From: Erythroxylum novogranatense
Taxonomy: Eukaryota; Streptophyta; Magnoliopsida; Malpighiales; Erythroxylaceae
Direction: 5' to 3'
Length of the DNA stretch: 64,000 nt
NCBI GenBank assembly: GCA_029891385.1
Contig: CM057233.1
Coordinates: forward strand, 34,765,540-34,829,539
Part shown: piece after piece, positions 56,701-64,000 of the stretch
How positions within the stretch are numbered: position 1 is the stretch's first letter
Layout: every line of letters starts with the position of its first letter
The notes under the pieces: generated by a model
What the model was told of the DNA's origin: nothing
Seen by the model: the letters and a program-made list of their open reading frames with translations, nothing else
Databases searched by the model: none
Program-made: the position numbers and the translations under genes

Positions 56701-57118
56701 GTCAGGGACGAGATAAAGGAGGTTATGATAAGTATCACCTGGACAAGATGTACTCAGAAGTGATAAAAAGGGGTATCAGTGGAACACGAATTAGTTAACA
56801 TGTTACTGGCGAAAAAGGTATTGGATTGAGAAAATATGATAAGTGAACAAGAAATGAACTGATTTATAGCATCGGAACTAAAGGTAGTGGTTACTCTGGA
56901 ATTGGCAAGTGAGATAGTTAAGATAGTGAGATCGCCAACTGACAGCATTATTGAGTCCGTCTACTGTGATGAGTGATAATGAGTTAGCCAAATAAGTGGT
57001 GAACAATGACTAAATGTAGTTCTTGTAATCTTGAGTGGAAAATGTATGGAATTTGTATCGACATTTGATACTGTCATAGTGAATCGTTGACTGAGAATTT
57101 CGAGGACGAAATTTTTAT
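53778..57118 (+). mobile_element. Non-coding internal domain of element A
   Basis: About 3.3 kb without recognisable Gag, protease, RT, RNase H or integrase. The longest ORFs (54541-54930 minus, 129 codons; 55328-55612 minus, 94 codons) run against the element and show no motif. The plus strand is rich in G and A and poor in C: 3 C against 12 G in 55021-55080, and 4 C against 13 G in 55561-55620. The last 40 bp read AATTTCGAGGACGAAATT and a purine tract, as in coding chromoviruses, where this segment encodes the polyprotein end. The domain therefore keeps cis signals but no genes. Confidence 0.8.
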
Positions 57119-57132
57119 AAGGAGGGGAGAAT
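57119..57132 (+). other. Polypurine tract of element A
   Basis: AAGGAGGGGAGAAT directly before the 3' LTR; primer for plus-strand DNA synthesis. Preceded by the inverted repeat AATTTCG-AGGA-CGAAATT at 57096-57113. Confidence 0.9.
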
Positions 57133-60100
57133 TGTAACATCCCACCCCCTACTGGAAGGATAGAATAGTAAATTGGTATAGGATGTGCTAGATTGGGATT
57201 TCATGGACCGCTCATGCATAATAGGATTGCTACATAGTCACAATTGTGCACATGAAATTCTTGTGCATGCATACATGATATTCGGTTCTGCGCCTAACAT
57301 AATTTTATTGGGATTAACGTGGTTAATGGGTTTGAAAAATTATTATGAGTGCGCCATAAATTGTTTTCTATTTTACTGAAATTATAGGAATTTTTCTGAA
57401 ATTTTTCGGAGAAAATTCCCGGACCGAAAAAAAATCGCCAAGTGGCGAACCGTTGAATTTCTACTGTTATTTGATCTTAAAACTCTTGCATATTTTGGTG
57501 GGACCCTAAAGTAGACCCTTAAACCATGTAGTAACCGAAATTGTGGGTGTATAAGTTGGATATTTATTGATTAAAGTGATTAAAGTATAATATTTGAAAT
57601 CTTTTGACTTTTCCTTATATTCTCCTCCAATTGCCATGTGTTCCTTCATTTAATGCATTGTTATCCATGCATTTTCGGTGAATTCTTTATAAAGGGATGA
57701 AAAGATGAGTGTTGCTTTTAAAAACAACCAAAGCATCCGAAAACCCTCCTCCTTAGCCTCTCATCGGATTTCTCTCAAATTTTCCTTGATTTCATTGTTG
57801 TTTTCCTCCAACCTTGAGTGATTTTCATGGATGCTTGCAAACTTAAAGCTTCTACCTTCTTACCTTGATGATAACCTTGCATGGGATGGAGAAGAAGTAA
57901 AATAGTTGGAGATTAGGTAAGTGTATGGTTTAAGTTTTACTTATGTATTTAATGCATGAATTCATAGTTAATTGCATGAATTGGAAGTGATTGTTTATGA
58001 AATATGATGTATGATGCATTAATGACATGAAACATATGGTTTGAATTGTTGGGCATGTTTATAGAAGAATTAATGAGGTTGAAGATGAATAGTGTTTGAA
58101 TGTCATAGTTTCAAATGATTGCAGTGATATTAGATGAATAAGACTTAAAAGAAAATGATTGACTATGATGCTGAAATTTTATAGGTTATGTTGAGGTGAA
58201 GTGTTTGATGAAATTTTGGTTGAATAGGAAGGTAAATTGAGTGCTAAGCCAAGTAGAATAGACATTGGAAAGAAAGGAATTGATTTGAGAAGTAAAGCTG
58301 GAAAATTGATATTTGACCTACTGTACTGTTTTGATCATAACTAATTGTATAGGTGAGTAAATGAGGTGAGATTTGTGCCCAATTAAACTTTGGGATGTTA
58401 GCTACATTTTGTGTGAAATAGGTGTGGTCAAATTGTAACTCTAATAGGTTGAAATTTGGCATGGAAAGTTACTGTTTTATTGCCTGTGAACAGTAACCGA
58501 AACCATACCAATGATCTTTGCTGATTTTCTAAATTAATTGAGATGGAATTAGGAGAATGGTCTTCATGGAAGTTGATGCATATTGAGTTAGCTTTCCATT
58601 GCTACTGATCTTGCTAATTTTCGAGTTGTATATTGGGAGATATGAACTGATTACTATTGATTGGTTTTATGCTTTTTGGAGAAACCTAGTTAAAGTGTTG
58701 ATTTTGTGAGCTTTCTGCATGGGAGCAATTTTAGCAATTTTTGTGGATTGAATTGGTGTGAGTGATCTTATGTAAAGTTGTAGAGGAAGACATTATCTTG
58801 AAAATGAAATATGGCATATAATTTTTAGAGGTCAAAGTTGGGAGTTATAATTTTGCAAAAACTGATCCTGAATTAGGTTAGGAATTGCTGATCATGGCAG
58901 TAACTTGCATGACAGTTTTGAAATGGTTAGAAATTAAACTGGAAATTGAGTTCTTCATGAAAATTGAAGTTTGAGGATTTATCTTTTCAGGGATATAAAG
59001 TTCAGATTTTTCTGACTTGTGTACAGGGAGTTATGCTTGTTATAAGTTTACTGCTCAAATTGAATGATTTCAGGGACAGCAACATTGACTGAATTAATTG
59101 ACTTGTTTAGCAATGGAATTTGATTTTGGGTTGTTCATGAAAGTTGTAGATGACATTGTGAACTTATTGAGCATATTTATGTGGTAATTGTTGGCTGAAG
59201 AATCAGAGAGTTAAGGAATTTGAAATGTACTGTTCTGTTTTAATGGGATTTGAGTAGGCAGTGGATTTGACTGGATTTTTGACACCCTTAGGGGTGAAAT
59301 TGATTTTGTGCTCTACATAAAACTTGTAGAGTTTTCTTAATCTTTCCAACGACATATGGTTTGTAATTTTCTGAATTGTGTGGGAAAAGTTATGAATGAT
59401 TGAAGTTCGGTTTGGAAAAAGAAAAAAGAAGGGTGAAGGCATTTGAAATCTAAGCCCCTCGAGGGCGACGACATGAGGGCGAGGCGAGCTGAAAGCTTCG
59501 CCTCTCGAGGGCGACGACGCGAGATGAGGTCGACGGCCAGACTCACGAGGCGACAGCTCGCCTCATGAGCCACCTGAGGGGATTTTATTTTAATTTTGGA
59601 TTTGATTTCTTTGATGTATAACTTTTCCGTCCGACGTCCGATTGACCTAATTCTTGAGGCATCGGATTTGTAAAATATTGAATTTCATTTCATGGGAAAT
59701 TGGGAATTTTGGACGGAAAATTGACGGGGTTCGGAAATGGGATTGCATTCTCGTTTTATTCAATTGGGGACCTATAGAGGTCCAAATTGAGCGTCGTCGG
59801 CGCCATTGAATTTCTAATTTTTCACCGATTTTATTGTTGAAAAAAATTGGATTAAGGCCGGAATATCATGAACATGCATTGTCCTTATTCTATATTTGTG
59901 CATGAATGAGAATGCAAAGTGATTAATGTGTACATATGGCATAAATTTGTAGTCGGGATAAATGTCCTTTTCGGGCATTGTCGTAAATTGGAAACCAATG
60001 CAAATCTGAGAATCTTGTGAGTAGACCTAGATGGTCTTATTTATTGGTTATTTGCTTTTGTTATATGTTGAATGAGTATTGATTTATTTTATTAATTGTA

Positions 60101-61261
60101 ATTAAATATGGGTTCCGCACGGGAGGTCGGTGAGTAATTAAGTATTTGGAATTGCGTTATTGAAGTGCTCCTTGAATGTGAATGGGATGACCTAAGTGTA
60201 TATATTGAGATTGTTAAAATGTCTTGCATGCATAATTGCACATAAATGAAATGTGACTTCTTAATTGATGTCGAATGCCGGACTACGGTCCGATGACGAG
60301 AACTATGATTGGTGAGTGCATGCAAATATGCATAAGACATTCCATCGCATGAATTTATGAAAGATAATGAGAGTTGTGACGAGTAGTCAACAATGAGTAA
60401 AGAGCTTCATGCTCAGAATCTTGATTGAGCCTCGTGCTCAACGACAATGAGCCCTTTATGGGACGATTTACAATGAGCCCTTTATGGGACAGTTTATAAT
60501 GAGCCCTTTATGGGACGATTCACAATGAGCCCTATATGGGACAGTTTCAATGAGCCCGATATCTATTGGTGCGGGACGGTTTAGACACTCGGTCACAACA
60601 AAGTAATTAAATGGAAAGTGGGTTTCATGCACATATGCATTACATGATTGATTTGATTATATTGAAGATGACATTGTATCGACATAATGAAAATATGAAA
60701 GCGTATGTGAATGTGAGGTATGATAGGGAATATGACATGTGACTTAATGGAAAATGAAAGTATGTGTTATATGTTATGTGATTGGATGGACCATCGATGA
60801 TGGTCACTCACCGAGTTCGCAAAACTCACCCAAAATTTGCATCTATTTTCAGGTCTTGAAGAATACCCGTTTGACACGGAGTATGTCTCTTGAGGCGGAT
60901 AAAGGATAGAGGTCGGGATCGGTCCGTATCCGCATTAGTGTCTTATCAAATTGTGTTCCGCAATCACCGTATAACAATGCTTTATATTTCTCTTGAGCCC
61001 ATATTGGTTCTAATGTTTTACTCATTGGTGATTGTAAATTATTCTCGGATGACCGTAATAATCAAACCGGTTTATTATGAACATGGGTGTTAGTTACTTA
61101 CTTTGTTTTGCCGCTTAACGTGGAATCAATGGCTTCCAAAAAAAAAAAAAAAAAGTATACTGAGTTTTAATCGACTGATGTAGTACGCCACCCTCGCGGG
61201 GCACGGACTCGGATATCACCAACGATATCAGGTTCGGGTCACTCGGGAGTGGGGTGTTACA
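57133..61261 (+). mobile_element. 3' LTR of element A
   Basis: Almost the same as 49628-53758. Most differences lie at CTG, CAG, CCG and nearby sites, plus an A-run of about 18 (61138-61155) against 12 in the 5' LTR. It ends GGGGTGTTACA at 61261, followed by TTGAG. Confidence 0.95.
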
Positions 61262-61324
61262 TTGAGAGTGTTAATGGAGGTTTTAGAGAGAGAAATGGAC
61301 GGAAACGATCGGAGAAGAAGGAGG

Positions 61325-61485
61325 CGCGGCTCGCACATCGCGACGTCTGGCGTGGCCTCGCTGTGACGAGAAAATTAAGTGCTTGTCGCGACGAGCGCAG
61401 CGAGACGCGGCGGCGAGCGCCTTGTTCCACGCCGCGGCGAACATTTTCGCCTACGTCGCGGCGAGGGCTGTAGGTCGCGGCGAAG
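61325..61485 (+). repeat. CGTCGCGACG-type cluster in E LTR
   Basis: Words such as CATCGCGACG, TTGTCGCGACGAGCG, CGCCGCGGCGA and GTCGCGGCGA in about 160 bp. The ORF at 61249-61473 only spans this low-complexity stretch. Confidence 0.8.
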
Positions 61486-62633
61486 AACAGTTTTCTGATT
61501 GAATTGATTTTAGTTTATTGGGTATAATTTATGGTATAGACCTCCGATTGAGGTGATTCTCGATTCGTTACGAACTAAAAAAAGAGGTCTACAATTGAGG
61601 ATAATTTCGAGGCTTGGAATTTAATTTAAATGGTATTGATTCATAGAGAATAAGATCAATTATGGTTTATAGTGTGACCTAAGTATTGAATTGGGACAAT
61701 TGGAATTTTAATTGGGATTTTCAATAAAGGTTTTGATCCAATGAATAGGAAATTGCTATAGGGAATTTAAATTGAAGAAATTGAACTGAATTTTAGGATT
61801 GGATCAATTATTGTCGATCAATTGGGCAAAGAGTTAGAATGGGACATAAGAGTTCTAAATTGGGTTTTAGCGCCGGAAATCGTGAACATGCATTGTACAT
61901 AATTTCATAGAGACATATGCATCACTGGATTGTTTAATTGAGCATCTAGTAATGGGACTATATTTTACTGCTATAGAGGCGCCGTTAGATCGTCATTCAT
62001 GGACGTTGCTGGAACTTCCAGGCAGTAGCTCGGAAGTAACAGGTGAGTAACCTAGTTGGTTTCTCAAATTCCTGATTGTCTAAAATGCTCAATGTGAATT
62101 ACTTGCCAATGTGAAATTTGCATGATTTCTGAAATGTACATGATCAAATGACATGTTTTTACTGTATTGGATTGGACTACTGTATGATACTGAGAAATGC
62201 AATACTGGGCTTCTATAGTCGTACACTGTAAATTACTGAACACTGCATTGCATGCATAAATGTATGATCAGATAATGGATATGTGACCCAAGTTGCTATT
62301 ATAACTGAAAAGAGCCTTGAGCTCGAACATCAGATCTTCGACCGCCTCGAGCCCAGGGGAGAAAATCGACGCGTCCCCACTGAATCTTGTTGAGCACTTG
62401 GACACAATACTGAATAACTGGAAAAGAGTCTCATATGCATTGTATGCACATGAATGACTGTTTTATGACAATGACTGATTACGTGATGGCATTATTTACT
62501 GTAAATTGTGATGTGATATTGCAACTGGTTATATGCTATTGTAAATTATTATTTGATACTGCAAATTGTTATATACTAATTGTATCTTACTGTGCCGTGC
62601 TGTACGCAATCTGCGTAATGCATGATTTGAGTG

Positions 62634-62671
62634 AACCATCGATGATGGTTTCTCGCTGAGTTCGCAAACTC
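62634..62671 (+). repeat. Twin palindrome plus hairpin (E LTR)
   Basis: AACCATCGATGATGGTT (seven-base arms) is followed seven bases later by GAGTTCGCAAACTC. The same pair, in the same order, is found in the B, E and A LTRs. Confidence 0.8.
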
Positions 62672-63081
62672 ACCAAAAATTGCATCTAATTTTTTAAGAC
62701 TGTTAGCGTAGACCCCTAGCTCCGAAGATAGTCTTTTCCTGCCGTGCGAGTGTGTTAGCAAGAGAAGCGATGGCACACAGGTCGGTCAGCTGGGTTGGAC
62801 TTTTGAGGATGACTTAGGATAGATGCTTGTATCAGTTTCCTTTTTGGTTTTGTTTAGGGGACTGATAGACTTGTCTATTCTGATATTGGATGACTGTATT
62901 AAGATTATTTTGGATTTTTTAAAAGTTACTGATTTATGATATATTATGGTTTTAATTATTGCGATGCCATGTGGATATTAGAGGAAATTTTCTGGTAGTA
63001 CACCTTTATCGTAGGATACGTGTCGGAGCGACCTTCGGGCGTCCAGATGTGTACCCTACGGTGAGGGGGCGCTACATTAAG

Positions 63082-63097
63082 TGGTATCAGAGTATGG
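63082..63097 (+). other. Primer-binding site of E-plus
   Basis: TGGTATCAGAGTATGG; the first eleven bases match the initiator Met-tRNA type exactly. Confidence 0.9.
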
Positions 63098-63189
63098 TTT
63101 GACATCTTTTGGGCATAGTGTAATTTAGGCTTGAATCACTGTAAGAATAGCAGAACTGATTGGAAATTTCTTGTCTATTTTAGGTCATC

Positions 63190-64000
63190 CGTCCTTGGAG
63201 ATCGAGTTGAGTTACCAGCTGACTTGGAATCGGTAGGAGCTAGTAGGGAGTCTTCGCCGCCTCATTCAGAGGAGTTACCTCCTCGAGTTCCTGTGAGACG
63301 GGAACGGAGATATGATCGACTGCGTAAGCAGGGGGCGGTTGACTTCTATGGCAGCACCGCCCTGCGGAGGCTGAGGGATGGCTAGAGAGGACTGAGAGAG
63401 TCCTTAATTAGATGGACTGCAACCCTGAGGAGAGATTCGATTATGCCGTCTCTTTGCTACAGGGTCCTGCATATCAGTGGTGGAAGACTGTCCTGGGGAG
63501 TACCACCAGGCCCTGTACACTGACATGGGATGATTTTCTGAGGGCCTTCAAGGACAATTTCATGCCCAAGGTCTATTTGGAAATGAAGTTGCAGGAGTTC
63601 TTAGAACTGAGACAGGGACAGTTGACCGTGGCCGACTATGAGGTGCGGTTCAACGAGCTGATGGTCTATGCTTCTACATTGGTTGCTACTGAGGCTGACA
63701 GGTGTCGACGTTTTGAGGGCGGACTCAATCTGGAGATCCGTACCCTATTGGCCAGGTCTGACATGGGTAATTTTATTGAGTTGAGGGTGCAAGCGGTGAG
63801 GATAGAAGCATTCTTGAGGCGGTGTATGGCTGAGACTGGTCAGGGGATCAGGACCAAGAGATCTAGTGATAGCCAGGGCAGTGCTGGCAGAGGGTATAAC
63901 AAGCGTCAGAGTAGGCCCTTCAGGTCCGCAGGACGGGCTAGACAGACTGGTTTTGGGTAGAGAGACAGTTTTGCACAGACTGGTAGTGGCGGAGGCGGTG
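63190..64000 (+). pseudogene. gag of E-plus element (partial, runs off window)
   Basis: The main open stretch 63412-63960 reads DYAVSLLQGPAYQWWKTVLG, LTWDDFLRAFKDNFMPKVY, EFLELRQGQLTVADYEVRFN, ATEADRCRRFEGGLNLEI and a basic Ser/Gly-rich tail (KRSSDSQGSAGRGYNKRQSR). This is the Ty3 Gag capsid region of Tekay/Del type before the zinc knuckle. Upstream, 63190-63385 carries AVDFYGST in one frame and GWLERTERVL in another, with a one-base shift near 63360 and a TAG just before Met at 63412. Another TAG ends the stretch at 63958. Given the CHG-site artefacts elsewhere, some breaks may be technical. It is better preserved than gag of C. Confidence 0.85.

Larger units (their letters stand above)
49628..61261 (+). 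mobile_element. Complete LARD-like element A, TSD TTGAG
   Basis: The element spans 11,634 bp, with TTGAG at 49623-49627 and 61262-61266. LTRs are 4131 bp (49628-53758) and 4129 bp (57133-61261). The internal domain of 3374 bp has a PBS and a polypurine tract but no ORF with retroelement motifs. Sizes and organisation agree with large retrotransposon derivatives (about 4.5-kb LTRs and 3.5-kb non-coding domain). The paired LTRs are very similar outside a few error-prone sites, so the element moved recently and must have used proteins made by another element. The PBS and PPT context resemble the chromoviruses C and E here. Confidence 0.95.
61262..63076 (+). mobile_element. E-family 5' LTR, second part
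   Basis: It resumes TTGAGAGTGTTAATGG after element A and ends GGGGGCGCTACA, with the PBS six bases later. Joined to 48780-49627 it makes an LTR of about 2.66 kb. It contains a CGTCGCGACG cluster (61325-61485) followed by the conserved block (61525-61580), a twin palindrome (62634-62650) and the hairpin GAGTTCGCAAACTC (62658-62671). Confidence 0.9.

Noticed and set aside
63082..63097. tRNA gene fragments at TGGTATCAGAGC sites
   Set aside because: Only the 3' terminal complement of initiator Met-tRNA is present and always next to an LTR edge, so these are primer-binding sites.

Overview
This window looks like plant nuclear heterochromatin, and nothing in it argues against a eudicot. No host gene, rRNA, tRNA gene or CRISPR array could be supported. 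Almost everything is a nest of LTR retrotransposons. Most are Ty3/Gypsy elements of chromovirus (Tekay/Del-like) type, recognised by primer-binding sites matching the 3' end of initiator Met-tRNA (TGGTATCAGAGC), an integrase with a chromodomain tail, and a purine tract beside the 3' LTR. Older Tat/Athila-like Ty3 remnants and Ty1/Copia LTR pieces lie between them. Species cannot be named from this sequence.

Layout. 1-4433: minus-strand 5' end of an A-family element (LTR 470-4433). 4434-5247: Copia LTR fragment. 5248-12169: decayed Tat-like element J (LTR tail, PBS, gag), split by solo LTR H (8091-11547, TSD ATATG), which itself holds a Copia LTR fragment. 12170-19654: D-family LTR, PBS and non-coding internal domain; the LTR is split by a chimeric LTR fragment flanked by 282-bp direct repeats. 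19655-21844: inverted D LTR. 21845-25834: G LTR. 25836-33146: Tat/Athila-like element F (LTR, PBS, gag, protease, start of RT), split by a B-family solo LTR (29202-32066, TSD GCTAA). 33147-34308 and 44399-44438: a B LTR whose downstream part is inverted. 34309-44393: complete element C, minus strand, TSD TTTTC, with broken gag, a gag-RT fusion, integrase and chromodomain. 44439-48779: minus-strand E element split by a Copia-like solo LTR (46437-48540, TSD GTTCT). 48780-49627 and 61262-64000: plus-strand E element (LTR, PBS, gag) running off the window. 49628-61261: complete A element, TSD TTGAG, with 4.1-kb LTRs around a 3.4-kb internal domain without credible coding capacity. This is the architecture of a large retrotransposon derivative (LARD).

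How the parts relate. Coding elements (C, E) could supply proteins in trans for non-coding ones (A, perhaps D); all share the same PBS class and PPT neighbourhood. The insertions give a relative order: J and F are oldest, then the D/G/H/B LTRs, then C and E-minus, then E-plus, then A, which interrupts E-plus.

The most interesting signals lie inside the LTRs rather than in genes. They are a degenerate module recurring about every 180-190 bp, a small hairpin with compensatory stem changes in at least twelve LTR copies, family-specific clusters of short palindromes at an equivalent LTR position, and a 64-bp repeat of the LTR-terminus/PBS junction inside the LTRs of C. Differences between paired LTRs cluster at CTG/CAG/CCG sites with a recurring ACTG/CTTG swap, which suggests base-calling artefacts at methylated CHG sites. 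Some apparent frameshifts should therefore be treated with caution.
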